Source: JBCBCP01 sp038530575
Lineage (GTDB): Bacteria; Pseudomonadota; Alphaproteobacteria; Rhodobacterales; Rhodobacteraceae
Assembly: GCA_038530575.1 (NCBI GenBank)
Contig: JBCBCP010000009.1
Location: 32,176-96,175 of the forward strand
DNA length: 64,000 nucleotides
Reading direction: 5' to 3'
Part shown: piece by piece, positions 41,425-50,548 of the stretch
Layout of the letters: each line of letters starts with the position of its first letter
Numbering within the stretch: position 1 is the stretch's first letter
Translations under genes and position numbers: made by a program
Notes under the pieces: model-generated
Told to the model about the DNA's origin: nothing
Databases searched by the model: none
What the model saw: only the letters and a program-made list of their open reading frames with translations

Positions 41425-42852
41425 ATGCCGCGCTTACCCGCCTTCCTGCGCCCCAGTTACGCGCAAAAGCTGGCCCTCGTGGCCGCAGTGCCGCTTGTAC
41501 TGGCCGTCGGCGCGATCGCAGTGCTTGTCACGTTGCAGTCACGCGCCTTGGCCGAACGGGAAATTGCCGCACTCGAAGTGCAACTGATAGAGGCCAAGAA
41601 ACGCGAACTCAGGAACTACGTGACCCAGGCGCGCAATGGGTTCTACTTCATCTATGGATCCGCCGCGCCTGACGATCAGGATGCAAAGGATCAGGTCGCA
41701 CAGATTCTTTCGGCGATGATCTACGGCGATGAGGGCTTCTTTTTCGTCTACGACTACGACGGCACCAATCTGGTGTCTCCACGCCAAACAGAACGGATCG
41801 GCGGAAACTTCTCGGGCGAGGTCGACGGAGACGGGATTGCCGTGGTTGACGAACTCATACGCATTGCGCGTCAGGGGGACGGATACCTCACCCATCGTTG
41901 GGCCAAGCCGTCCACCGGAGACGAGGCCAAGATGATCACCTATGTCACGTCCTTCCCATCTTGGCGGTGGGCGGTGGGCACCGGCGTTTTCATCGATGAC
42001 GTGTTGGCATCCGTGGCGGCGGCGCGCGCGGATGTTGAGGCGCGGGTGCAGCGCACGTTTTACTATATCCTTGGCATCACACTGGCGGCCCTTCTGGCCG
42101 TGTTTGGGTCAGGGATGATTATCAACCTGCGCGAACGGCGGCTGGCCGATGCGAAGCTAAAAAAGCTGACGCAGCGCGTGTTCGATGCGCAGGAAGAGGA
42201 GCGCGGGCGCGTCGCGCGCGAGTTGCACGACGGGATCAGCCAGATCCTTGTCGGCGTCCGCTATGCTCTAGACACCACGCGGCGCAGGCTGGAACGCGGC
42301 AGCGGCGATGTCGAAAGCCCCCTACAGCAGGGCATCGAGAGCCTCGGCGACGCGATCAGCGAAGTCCGCCGGATCAGCCGTGATTTGCGTCCCGGCGCGC
42401 TGGACGATCTTGGCCTTGGCCCTGCGCTCAAGGCGCTTTGCGACGATTTCGCCGAACGAACCGGGATAGAGATGAATTTTTCCACAGTCGTCTTCCGCAA
42501 CCGGCTGGATCAAGAGGCAAAAATTGCGCTCTACCGCATCGCACAAGAGGCATTGACCAATATCGAGCGGCACGCGGGTGCGAAGGAAGTGAGCGTTGAT
42601 CTGCGCGGCCATGCCAAGGGCGCCACGCTGCGCATCATCGACAATGGGATTGGTATTCGCGCCGCCCGCCGGCAAGGTCTAGGTCTGCGCAATATGCAAG
42701 AACGGGCCGAACAGCTTGGTGGCGATGTGGTGATCCGCCCCGCGAGAAGCCGCGCGAAGGGCACGGAAATTATTGCGACGGTCCCGCTTAGCCACCTTCT
42801 GCCGCCAGACCCGGAAACTACTGCGCCGCAGCCAAAGGACGCCGCCGCATGA
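41425..42852 (+). CDS. Cache-domain sensor histidine kinase (NarX-like)
   Basis: 475 aa from ATG 41425 (the longer frame from 41299 has no good site). Two membrane segments (about 15-38 and 212-232) flank a periplasmic single-Cache domain with FFVYDYDGTNLVSPRQ. Then a HisKA_3 dimerisation domain with the phospho-His in RELHDGISQ (near residue 270), and a HATPase with IDNGIGI and GLGLRNMQER. Its place opposite the TRAP operon suggests that it senses the imported substrate and controls it through the next gene. It overlaps that gene by ATGA. Confidence 0.87.
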   Translation: MPRLPAFLRPSYAQKLALVAAVPLVLAVGAIAVLVTLQSRALAEREIAALEVQLIEAKKRELRNYVTQARNGFYFIYGSAAPDDQDAKDQVAQILSAMIYGDEGFFFVYDYDGTNLVSPRQTERIGGNFSGEVDGDGIAVVDELIRIARQGDGYLTHRWAKPSTGDEAKMITYVTSFPSWRWAVGTGVFIDDVLASVAAARADVEARVQRTFYYILGITLAALLAVFGSGMIINLRERRLADAKLKKLTQRVFDAQEEERGRVARELHDGISQILVGVRYALDTTRRRLERGSGDVESPLQQGIESLGDAISEVRRISRDLRPGALDDLGLGPALKALCDDFAERTGIEMNFSTVVFRNRLDQEAKIALYRIAQEALTNIERHAGAKEVSVDLRGHAKGATLRIIDNGIGIRAARRQGLGLRNMQERAEQLGGDVVIRPARSRAKGTEIIATVPLSHLLPPDPETTAPQPKDAAA

Positions 42853-43487
42853 CAAAAACCCGCGTTCTGATTGTCGATGACCACCCGATGGTCGCCGAAG
42901 GCATCCAGTCCATCCTCGAAAGCTACGACGACATCGAGGTCGTTGGGACTCTGGGCACCGGGCAGGATGTGATAGACCAGCTCGGCACCCTCGTGCCTGA
43001 CGTGATCCTGATGGATCTTAACATGCCGCGCATGGGTGGCTTGACTGCCACTGAACTGGCGCTGGAACAGCGGCCCGAGACACGCGTTTTGATCCTGTCG
43101 ATGCATGATAGTCCCGAATACATCTCTTCTGCCCTGTCGCACGGGGCCATGGGCTATGTTCTGAAGGACGTGCCGACGGACGAAATAAAGCTGGCAATCG
43201 ACACGGTGATGCGCGGAGAGCGGTACCTTTGCACCGGCGCGGAAGGCTCAATAAGTCCGCGACAGGACTCCGCGCAAAAAGCGCTGACGGGACGTGAGCA
43301 GACAATCTTGCTGCAATTGGCGCAAGGCAAGTCGAACAAGGAAGTCGCGCTCGCCCTCGACATATCCGTGCGTACGGTCGAAACGCACCGAAAAAACATC
43401 AAACGCAAACTTGGCATCTCTTCGACTGCTGGCCTCACCCGGTACGCTATGGAACATGGTGTGTTGCAGGGAACAGGATCGTTCTGA
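42849..43487 (+). CDS. NarL/LuxR-family response regulator
   Basis: 212 aa. Receiver domain 1-120: acidic DDHP near the start, phosphoacceptor Asp in LMDLNMPRMGG (about residue 57), conserved Lys in YVLKDVPTDE. C-terminal LuxR HTH (LTGREQTILLQLAQGKSNKEVALALDISVRTVETHRKNIKRKL) binds DNA. It is coupled to the Cache kinase and probably regulates the dctPQM operon. Confidence 0.9.
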   Translation: MTKTRVLIVDDHPMVAEGIQSILESYDDIEVVGTLGTGQDVIDQLGTLVPDVILMDLNMPRMGGLTATELALEQRPETRVLILSMHDSPEYISSALSHGAMGYVLKDVPTDEIKLAIDTVMRGERYLCTGAEGSISPRQDSAQKALTGREQTILLQLAQGKSNKEVALALDISVRTVETHRKNIKRKLGISSTAGLTRYAMEHGVLQGTGSF

Positions 43488-43532
43488 CCGGTGTAAACCA
43501 TTTTTGAAGGGATAAACGCCTAGTCTGAGCCC

Positions 43533-44237
43533 ATGAAAGACCATACCTCGCCGGACTGTTCCGCGCCCGACAGTTTCGTGGCCCGGCGCGATGCAATAGA
43601 TCGTGTTGCAACGATGCGCGCGCGGTCGATCCGAATTGCGCTTTTTGCACGGATGATCCTCTACCCCCCAAATGGGACGCCACATCAAACTGATGTCGAA
43701 AACGACCTGATCACAGTTCTGGTCGAACAGGTGCGGATTCTGCGTGGGGTCACGCGCACTCTGTCGGGCGGCGATGGCACCTCCGAGGGTGATTGGATCC
43801 ACCGTATCGCCGCACCGCTCAGGGACGAGCTTGCCATCATCGAACAACTCGTCACCATTTCAGAGAAAATCGAGGCATCGCTTAACGGTGATCGCGCTCA
43901 ACTGCCTCATCTTCTTGCCGAGCATTTTCGCATTGGCCGCGGCGGCTTTTTCGAAGCGGTAACTCGGGTCTGTAACGCGCTGTGGTCTGACATTGACGAC
44001 AGTCGCGCCGCCGCACTTGCCGCCAGCGAGACGGATGCAAAGGCCATCGCGGCGACACTCCAGCGCATGGCAAAGATTGGCAAACACGTCCGGCTTGTTG
44101 CCCTCAACGCCTCGGTCGAGGCCGCGCGCGCTGGCGACAGTGGAAAAGGCCTTGCCGTGATTGCAATGGAATTCAAAACCCTTGCCGAAGAAATCCAGCG
44201 GCTCGCCGCCGCGGCAGAGGTGCATAACCAGGCTTAG
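43533..44237 (+). CDS. Soluble protein with MCP signalling-tip sequence
   Basis: 234 aa, no membrane segment. The end (HVRLVALNASVEAARAGDSGKGLAVIAMEFKTLAEEIQRL) is the tip of the chemoreceptor signalling helix hairpin. The N-terminal 150 residues are helical with no known input domain. It is shorter than normal receptors and lacks the second arm after the tip, so kinase coupling is doubtful. It may be a remnant or a small adaptor-like protein. It lies downstream of the response regulator. Confidence 0.65.
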   Translation: MKDHTSPDCSAPDSFVARRDAIDRVATMRARSIRIALFARMILYPPNGTPHQTDVENDLITVLVEQVRILRGVTRTLSGGDGTSEGDWIHRIAAPLRDELAIIEQLVTISEKIEASLNGDRAQLPHLLAEHFRIGRGGFFEAVTRVCNALWSDIDDSRAAALAASETDAKAIAATLQRMAKIGKHVRLVALNASVEAARAGDSGKGLAVIAMEFKTLAEEIQRLAAAAEVHNQA

Positions 44238-44392
44238 GTCTGTCAGTTTCCCGAAAATTCCGGACTGCGGCGCTTTGGCGCAATATAATTTCAATTTATG
44301 ATGTGTCCACGGCAATGAATTTCGCTTTTTGCCTGTTGACGCCCCCTGCCCCCGCTCCTAATGTCCCGCCACACGCAAAGGAGCCTTTTGGC

Positions 44393-44452
44393 ATGACCCG
44401 GATCATCACGACCCTAGTCGTCATTGTAGTAGGAACGCGCATGGGCCGGTAA
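44393..44452 (+). CDS. ilv leader peptide
   Basis: A 19-codon frame with AAAGGAG at 44377-44383 encoding M-T-R-I-I-T-T-L-V-V-I-V-V-G-T-R-M-G-R. Eight of the codons are Ile/Leu/Val, typical of attenuation leaders for branched-chain amino-acid genes. It ends just upstream of competing hairpins and the acetolactate synthase genes. Confidence 0.85.
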   Translation: MTRIITTLVVIVVGTRMGR

Positions 44453-44504
44453 CGGATCGCCAGATCACCCACCCATGCGCCCTCGGACACCCGGGGGCTT
44501 TTTT
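44437..44504 (+). promoter_or_regulatory. Attenuator: antiterminator and terminator
   Basis: GCGCATGGG (44437-44445) pairs with CCCATGCGC (44472-44480) as antiterminator. GCCCTCGG (44479-44486) pairs with CCGGGGGC (44491-44498), followed by TTTTTT (44499-44504), as terminator. The two share bases 44479-44480. A ribosome stalled at Ile/Leu/Val codons leaves 44437 free and favours readthrough; one reaching the stop codon covers it and favours termination. Confidence 0.82.
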
Positions 44505-44544
44505 GTGCGCAACAGGTAGAAACCCGCAGATCGGAGACGCGGAT

Positions 44545-46296
44545 ATGACACGTCAAATGACCGGAGCGAAAATGGTCGTTCAAGCCCTTATTGATCAGGG
44601 CGTGGACACGGTATTCGGATATCCTGGCGGCGCCGTCCTACCGATTTATGACGAGGTGTTTCAGCAAAATGCCATCCGCCACATCCTCGTGCGGCACGAA
44701 CAGGGCGCGGTGCACGCGGCCGAAGGCTACGCGCGCGCGACGGGCAAGCCGGGTGTGTGCCTCGTGACATCAGGCCCCGGCGCGACGAACGCCGTGACCG
44801 GCCTGACGGACGCGCTGATGGACAGCATCCCGATCATCGTTCTGACCGGGCAGGTCCCGACCTTTATGATTGGCTCGGACGCCTTTCAGGAGGCCGACAC
44901 CGTGGGTATCACCCGCCCCTGCACCAAGCATAACTGGCTGGTGAAAGAGACCGATGCCCTTTCTGGTACGCTCCATGAAGCTTTTCACGTGGCCACCGCT
45001 GGCCGCCCGGGTCCGGTTCTGATCGACATCCCTAAGGATGTGCAGTTTGCCACCGGCACATACACGCCGCCAAAACCGTCAACTTCCCGCTACCAGCCAC
45101 AGGTCAAAGGCGATCTGGAGGCGATCACCGAACTCGCTGCTGCAATGGAGACGGCGAAGCGCCCAATTTTCTACACCGGGGGCGGCGTCATCAATTCCGG
45201 CCCCGGCGCGAGCCAGCTTTTACGCGAATTGGTCGAGGCAACCGGCTTTCCCATCACGTCTACGCTGATGGGCCTTGGCGCCTACCCGGCCTCGGGCGAG
45301 AAATGGTTGGGGATGCTCGGCATGCACGGCCTTTACGAGGCAAACATGGCGATGCACGACTGCGATCTGATGATCAACATCGGTGCGCGGTTTGACGACC
45401 GCATCACCGGCCGCATCGACGCCTTCAGCCCTAAGTCGAAAAAGGCGCATATCGATATCGATCCGTCCTCGATCAACAAGGTGATCAAGGCGGACATCCC
45501 GATCGTCGGAGACATCGCACATGTGCTCGAAGACCTGCTGAAGGTTTGGAAGTCGCGCGGGCGTAAGACCAATGCCGAAGGCGTCGCGCAGTGGTGGAGC
45601 CAGATCAACGAATGGAAGAAGGTCGACTGCCTGTCGTTCAAACAGGCGGGCAAGACAATCAAGCCGCAATATGCACTGCAGCGGCTTGAGGCGCTGACCA
45701 AGGATCATGACCGCTACATTTGCACCGAAGTTGGCCAGCACCAGATGTGGGCGGCGCAATACCTGGGCTTTGAGGATCCCAACCGGTGGATGACCTCGGG
45801 CGGGCTTGGCACAATGGGCTACGGTTTCCCGGCCTCCATCGGTGTGCAGATGGGACACCCCGATGCGCTCGTCATCAACGTTGCCGGTGAGGCATCGTGG
45901 CTGATGAATATGCAGGAACTTGGCACGGCGATGCAGTTCAACCTGCCTGTGAAACAGTTCATCCTCAACAACGAGCGGCTGGGCATGGTGCGCCAATGGC
46001 AGGAATTGCTGCACGGTGAACGCTACAGCCACTCTTGGTCGGAAAGCCTGCCTGATTTCGTGAAGCTGGCCGAAGCCTTCGGGGCCAAGGGCATTCTATG
46101 TGACAACCCTGACGATCTGGACGACGCAATCATGGAGATGTTGAACCATGACGGTCCGGTTCTCTTCGACTGCCTCGTTGAAAAGCACGAAAACTGCTTC
46201 CCCATGATCCCGTCGGGCAAGGCCCATAACGAGATGCTGCTGGGCGAGGCAGAGACGCAAGGGGTCATCGACGCCAAGGGCTCCGTGCTCGTCTAA
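44545..46296 (+). CDS. ilvB: Acetolactate synthase large subunit
   Basis: 583 aa, ThDP-dependent, first step of Val/Leu/Ile synthesis (pyruvate to acetolactate). N-terminal domain with YPGGAVLPIYDEVFQ and the catalytic Glu in VRHEQGAVHAAEGYAR (about residue 56). FAD-region MHGLYEANMAMHDCDLMINIGARFDDRITG and the C-terminal ThDP motif GASW-type LGTMGYGFPASIGVQMGHPDALVINVAGEASWLMN. The GDG-type metal ligand region appears as AGEASWLMN, unusual and worth checking, since Asp is normal at the first position. Start ATG 44545, 40 nt after the terminator. Confidence 0.9.
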   Translation: MTRQMTGAKMVVQALIDQGVDTVFGYPGGAVLPIYDEVFQQNAIRHILVRHEQGAVHAAEGYARATGKPGVCLVTSGPGATNAVTGLTDALMDSIPIIVLTGQVPTFMIGSDAFQEADTVGITRPCTKHNWLVKETDALSGTLHEAFHVATAGRPGPVLIDIPKDVQFATGTYTPPKPSTSRYQPQVKGDLEAITELAAAMETAKRPIFYTGGGVINSGPGASQLLRELVEATGFPITSTLMGLGAYPASGEKWLGMLGMHGLYEANMAMHDCDLMINIGARFDDRITGRIDAFSPKSKKAHIDIDPSSINKVIKADIPIVGDIAHVLEDLLKVWKSRGRKTNAEGVAQWWSQINEWKKVDCLSFKQAGKTIKPQYALQRLEALTKDHDRYICTEVGQHQMWAAQYLGFEDPNRWMTSGGLGTMGYGFPASIGVQMGHPDALVINVAGEASWLMNMQELGTAMQFNLPVKQFILNNERLGMVRQWQELLHGERYSHSWSESLPDFVKLAEAFGAKGILCDNPDDLDDAIMEMLNHDGPVLFDCLVEKHENCFPMIPSGKAHNEMLLGEAETQGVIDAKGSVLV

Positions 46297-46364
46297 GCGG
46301 TCATTTTGAAAGCGAAGTGGACCGGAACCTGCGCAAGGGTCCGGGCCAAGCAAAGGAACCAAAC

Positions 46365-46925
46365 ATGTCAGCCCTGAAGATCAAAAAAGGCGCAACAAGC
46401 CATTCCGCCTACAACCTGCGCCCTACCTTCAGTGACGTAGAGGAGCGGCATACGCTGGCCGTGCTTGTCGACAATGAACCGGGTGTTCTAGCCCGGGTCA
46501 TCGGTCTGTTCTCGGGCCGTGGATACAACATCGAAAGCCTGACGGTCGCTGAGGTGGACCATACCGGGCATCTGTCGCGGATTACGATCGTCACACGCGG
46601 CACACCTCAGGTGATCGAGCAGATAAAGGCACAATTGGGCCGCATCGTTCCTGTTCATGAGGTGCATGATCTGACAGTCGAAGGCCCAGCCGTCGAGCGG
46701 GAATTGGCGATGCTAAAAGTGACCGGACGCGGGGATGCCCGGGTCGAAGCGCTCCGGATCGCAGAGATTTTCCGCGCTAAGGTCGTGGACAGCACCCTCG
46801 AAAGCTTTGTCTTTGAGATTACTGGCGCGCCTGAGAAGATAGATGCGCTTGCTGAATTAATGCGTCCTCTTGGCCTTGCCGAACTCGCGCGCACGGGCGT
46901 GGCCGCCCTGCCCCGCGGGGACTAA
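46365..46925 (+). CDS. ilvH: Acetolactate synthase small (regulatory) subunit
   Basis: 186 aa from ATG 46365 (AAAGGAACC upstream). ACT domain HTLAVLVDNEPGVLARVIGLFSGRGYNIESLTVA binds valine for feedback inhibition. C-terminal ALS_ss_C domain ERELAMLKVTGRGDARVEALRIAEIFRAKVVD. It follows the large subunit after 68 nt and forms the holoenzyme. Confidence 0.92.
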   Translation: MSALKIKKGATSHSAYNLRPTFSDVEERHTLAVLVDNEPGVLARVIGLFSGRGYNIESLTVAEVDHTGHLSRITIVTRGTPQVIEQIKAQLGRIVPVHEVHDLTVEGPAVERELAMLKVTGRGDARVEALRIAEIFRAKVVDSTLESFVFEITGAPEKIDALAELMRPLGLAELARTGVAALPRGD

Positions 46926-46934
46926 CAGGCGCGT

Positions 46935-47291
46935 TTACGCTTTTCTGGTCGCGCAGATCGGCCTGTCTTGTTGGCGGCTGCGCAAGCTGTTTATGCGAAA
47001 CGGAATAATGTCGGCTCCGCAATTCGTTCCACACCGGTGGGCCGACGCAGCCTCCCGCACGTTTTGTACAGCCTTCAATCCGACAGCCTCTTGGACCAGT
47101 TCAGCGTTTCTGGCCAAGCGGTAGCTCCGATCAACGTCGAGATCAAAACGCAGCAAATCACCGACATCGAAGAAGTCGCCCAGCGGACGCTGTGCGTCCT
47201 CGTCGTTCAAAAAGGCCAAATCGCCCTGATCCTCGCACCAGACAACCGCTTTACGGTCGCTCACATCGCTCCAAAGCACAACGCCAATCAT
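46935..47291 (-). CDS. Conserved-looking hypothetical protein
   Basis: 118 aa from ATG 47291; a GTG at 47339 would add 16 residues. The core (MIGVVLWSDVSDRKAVVWCEDQGDLAFL, then GDFFDVGDLLRFDLDVDRSYRLARNAELV) is natural and I believe shared by related bacteria, as short two-domain beta-barrel-like proteins. Convergent with ilvH. No function assigned. Confidence 0.55.
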   Translation of the reverse strand: MIGVVLWSDVSDRKAVVWCEDQGDLAFLNDEDAQRPLGDFFDVGDLLRFDLDVDRSYRLARNAELVQEAVGLKAVQNVREAASAHRCGTNCGADIIPFRINSLRSRQQDRPICATRKA

Positions 47292-47515
47292 ATCTTGCCC
47301 ACAACTTTTGGTTGTTGTCAGAAAATACTGTCCTGTCACAGATTAACATGTTTGATGGCGCACCGTTCGCTTGCAATTTGTGTCGATCAGCGTAGGGTTG
47401 AGTTGCGATGTGGCGTCACACCTGATGCTGTTTAGCGTCAAGCCAGTCACAAACGCGTCAGAAACGAAAACATTCGCATCAACTTGCGAGTGTAATATAC
47501 AAAACGGCGGCGCTT

Positions 47516-48313
47516 ATGCCCGACACACATGCCAGCCCGTCCGAGCTGCGCAGCATGTTCGGAACAAATCTGCGGACACTCGCAGATACCTATCCTTCTA
47601 TTTCAGAATTGTCGCGACGTCTTGGTATCAACAGGACGCAGTTTAACCGCTACTTGGCTGGTGAAAGCTTTCCGCGCCCTGATGTTTTGGCCCGGATCTG
47701 CGCATTCTTCGAGGTCGACGCGCGCATACTTCTGGAACCCGTCGCGACAATCGGCAACACCGATGACACATTGAACCACCCGTTCCTGACAGACTTTGTC
47801 GGACGCGGCGCGCGCGACGTGCCAGAGACGCTTTTTCCAAGTGGGTTCTACCGGTTTTCGCGACGCTCATTCATGAATGACAGCGACTATGTCGTGGGGC
47901 TCGTCCGCGTTTTCCGGTCTGGTCCCGGCACGATGATCCACGGATTTGAGGCAAAGGAGGCCATGCGTGCGCAGGGCCTTGGAACAGACCGGCTGTCGCG
48001 TGAGTTCCGCGGGCTCGTCATGCGGCAAGAGGAAGGGATTGCAGCGCTGATCGCCCGGCACGGCGGCATGACCGCGTCCTTCAACTACCTTTCGCGAGAG
48101 TCCTCATTCGAAAACAACTATTGGACGGGCTACGTGACCCGCACCATTCGCGAGTCCCTAGACAGCGCGCGCGCGGCCCGGATGGTTTACGAATACCTGG
48201 GCACAAAATGGACCTGTGCCCGCGCAGCAGCTCGCGATGCGGGATACAAGCGTTTCGGCGAATTGCTCCCGTTTCACCAACGCCTGTTGCGGGACGGGCA
48301 ACCGTTTCGGTAA
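47516..48313 (+). CDS. XRE-family regulator
   Basis: 265 aa from ATG 47516. The N-terminal Cro/C1 HTH (SELRSMFGTNLRTLADTYPSISELSRRLGINRTQFNRYLAGESFPRPDVLARICAFFEVD, residues 9-67) is followed by a 190-residue C-terminal domain without recognised motif, possibly a ligand or dimer module. The 176-nt gap before it has an AT-rich possible promoter (TTGCGA, TAATAT near 47480-47500). It may control the Rieske oxygenase that follows. Confidence 0.8.
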   Translation: MPDTHASPSELRSMFGTNLRTLADTYPSISELSRRLGINRTQFNRYLAGESFPRPDVLARICAFFEVDARILLEPVATIGNTDDTLNHPFLTDFVGRGARDVPETLFPSGFYRFSRRSFMNDSDYVVGLVRVFRSGPGTMIHGFEAKEAMRAQGLGTDRLSREFRGLVMRQEEGIAALIARHGGMTASFNYLSRESSFENNYWTGYVTRTIRESLDSARAARMVYEYLGTKWTCARAAARDAGYKRFGELLPFHQRLLRDGQPFR

Positions 48314-48402
48314 TGTCGCAGTGAGAAAACCAATGTCGCTCTTAAACGCGCTGCGCGGCGCGCAGCAAGGTTAGGCTCGCCCCAGACTTTGCGGAGAGCC
48401 CC

Positions 48403-49560
48403 ATGACGTCCACATCGCAACTTTCGGCCGTACGCCAACCGATCAGCTCCGCACATGGGCTGCCCAACGCGCATTACACCGACCCCGCCACGTTTGAGGC
48501 GGAAAAGCACGCGGTGATGTTTTCAGGCTGGGCCGGTTTGGGCGTCGCCGCCGACGTCCCTGAACCGGGCGATGCGCGCCCCATCAGCTTTCTTGGGGTT
48601 CCGCTGTTGCTGTTGCGCGACCGGTCAGGGGCTGTACGGGTCTTTCAGAACATCTGCCGCCACCGCGGCATGATCCTTGTTGATGCACCGCGCAAGATCG
48701 AAGGGGCCATCCGCTGCCCCTACCACAGCTGGTGTTACGGCACAGATGGCCGTCTTGTTTCAACCCCGCATGTTGGTGGGCCGGGGCATAACACCGCCGA
48801 AGGCATTGACCGTGATACATTGGGTCTGATCGAGGTGCGCAGCCATGTCTGGATGGATGTCGTGTGGATCAACCTGTCTGGGGATGCCCCCGCGTTTACG
48901 GACGCAAATGTCGACCTGATCGCGCGCTGGGCCGAGTTTGACGTGCCGCTTTACCACGGTGGGGCGGACAGCCGTTTCAAGCTTGAAGTTGGATGCAACT
49001 GGAAGCTCGCAGTCGAAAACTATTGCGAAAGCTACCATCTGCCGTGGGTCCATCCTGCGCTGAACAGCTATTCCCGGCTGGAGGATCATTACCACATCGA
49101 AGCGCAGGGGCGCTTTTCCGGTCAAGGCACCGAGGTTTACCGTCAGCTTAAAGGAGCAGATGGCGCCCAGTTCCCGGATTTCGCGGCCTTAAGCAAAAAG
49201 TGGGACACAGCGGCGGAATACATCGCAGTCTACCCAAACGTTCTGCTTGGTGTGCACCGCGATCATGCCTTCGCGATCATCCTCGATCCACAATCGCATG
49301 ACCGCACGGTTGAGCATATTCACCTTTACTACCCGGTGCCGGACACCTCAGCCGACCTGCGTGCGGCAAACACGGCCCAGTGGAAGACCGTGTTTGAGGA
49401 AGACATCTTTGTTGTCGAAGGCATGCAGCGCGGCCGCGCCGCGCCCAGCTTTGACGGCGGGCGGTTTTCGCCAGCCATGGACGGGCCGACCCATCTGTTC
49501 CACGATTGGGTTGCGGCACGTATGATGGCAGCGGGCGGGGTCGACCGCGCAGCGGAGTGA
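48403..49560 (+). CDS. Rieske-type ring-hydroxylating oxygenase alpha subunit
   Basis: 385 aa. Rieske [2Fe-2S] site: CRHRGM (about residue 85) and CPYHSWCYG (about 104), giving Cys-X-His and Cys-X2-His. Catalytic iron: NYCESYHLPWVHPAL with two His near residue 210, and a later Asp. The set resembles aromatic-ring or quaternary-amine (betaine/carnitine) monooxygenases; the substrate is unknown. A reductase partner is not visible nearby. A 71-aa protein is coupled to it through a GTGA overlap. Confidence 0.82.
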   Translation: MTSTSQLSAVRQPISSAHGLPNAHYTDPATFEAEKHAVMFSGWAGLGVAADVPEPGDARPISFLGVPLLLLRDRSGAVRVFQNICRHRGMILVDAPRKIEGAIRCPYHSWCYGTDGRLVSTPHVGGPGHNTAEGIDRDTLGLIEVRSHVWMDVVWINLSGDAPAFTDANVDLIARWAEFDVPLYHGGADSRFKLEVGCNWKLAVENYCESYHLPWVHPALNSYSRLEDHYHIEAQGRFSGQGTEVYRQLKGADGAQFPDFAALSKKWDTAAEYIAVYPNVLLGVHRDHAFAIILDPQSHDRTVEHIHLYYPVPDTSADLRAANTAQWKTVFEEDIFVVEGMQRGRAAPSFDGGRFSPAMDGPTHLFHDWVAARMMAAGGVDRAAE

Positions 49561-49772
49561 GCCTTGAGGCCCGCCTGCTGGCCGCCCACGCGGCCCAAGA
49601 TGCGGACGCGCTTATAGGTGTCTACACCGATGCGGCGGATGCTGCGCCTGACGTGGATACCGCCTGTTTCTTCCTGACGCACGCCTACGTCTTTGCCTTA
49701 GAAGCAGGCGATATGCGGGCTGAAGACCTGCGCCTACGGCTGGCCCGGGAGGGTCGAGAGCCGACTGTCTAG
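49557..49772 (+). CDS. Small protein coupled to the Rieske gene
   Basis: 71 aa from GTG 49557, overlapping the oxygenase stop as GTGA. The product is helical and acidic (SLEARLLAAHAAQDADALIGVYTDAADAA...THAYVFALEAGD). It may be a small accessory of the oxygenase, but nothing shows this except coupling. Its stop shares CTAG (49769-49772) with the stop of the convergent gene. Confidence 0.6.
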   Translation: MSLEARLLAAHAAQDADALIGVYTDAADAAPDVDTACFFLTHAYVFALEAGDMRAEDLRLRLAREGREPTV

Positions 49773-50548
49773 GCCGCGCCGCGCTCCGCCAACCTGTCGT
49801 AGAGATGCCATGACGCGTGGCCCAACCAAGGCATTACGACCATAAGCCCGAGAAAACCCGGCAACATCGCAGCAAAAAGCAAAATACCGATCAATGCGGC
49901 CCATCCCAACATGACAACCGGCGCCTCCCGCACGACCCCAAACGAGCGGATCATCGCGGTGACATAATCAACTTCACGGTCCATCAGCATGGGCAGACCC
50001 ATCACACAGACGGCATATAGCAAGAGGCCAAAGGCGCCGCCAACAACCGAGCCAAAGGCCAGCATCTGCAAGCCGTCTGCGCTCACAAAGACGTCCAGTG
50101 AGGTGGTAATGTTCGTCATAGGCGCAAGGCCAAGAAACAGTGCACAAATCATATGGCCAAGGAAAAACCAGAACAGCAGCAGAATGATAATCATCGCGCT
50201 GAGATGTGGCATTTGGCGACCGCGCTGCATCCACATCGTGTCCAGCACATCTCCCAGCCTGACCCGTCGCCCAAGTCCGCGCATGCGTGAGACTTCATAA
50301 AGTCCAACAGCACCGAAGGGGGCAACAAGCGGGAAGCCAAAAACCGCGAGGATCAGCCAGAATGTGTGCCCAGCCCAAAGCGTCAGGCCGGTAATGCCCC
50401 AGCCCGCCAAAACACATGCCAGCCCAACAATCAGGCCCGGCAAGGGCGCCGCCATGAAATCGCGCCACCCGCGGCCCAGCGCCAAGGTCAGGTCTGACAG
50501 CGCAGGACGGGCAAAGCTAGGTGCACCGAATGGCAGGCTGGCTGTCAT
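49769..50548 (-). CDS. DUF2189 membrane protein
   Basis: 259 aa from ATG 50548, coupled to the amidase gene by ATGA. Six or so hydrophobic segments (about 40-60, 65-85, 120-145, 165-195, 215-240) with LPGLIVGLACVLAGWGITGLTLW and FPLVAPFGAVGLYEVSRMRG. This matches DUF2189, conserved in alphaproteobacteria. Function unknown. Confidence 0.78.
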   Translation of the reverse strand: MTASLPFGAPSFARPALSDLTLALGRGWRDFMAAPLPGLIVGLACVLAGWGITGLTLWAGHTFWLILAVFGFPLVAPFGAVGLYEVSRMRGLGRRVRLGDVLDTMWMQRGRQMPHLSAMIIILLLFWFFLGHMICALFLGLAPMTNITTSLDVFVSADGLQMLAFGSVVGGAFGLLLYAVCVMGLPMLMDREVDYVTAMIRSFGVVREAPVVMLGWAALIGILLFAAMLPGFLGLMVVMPWLGHASWHLYDRLAERGAA

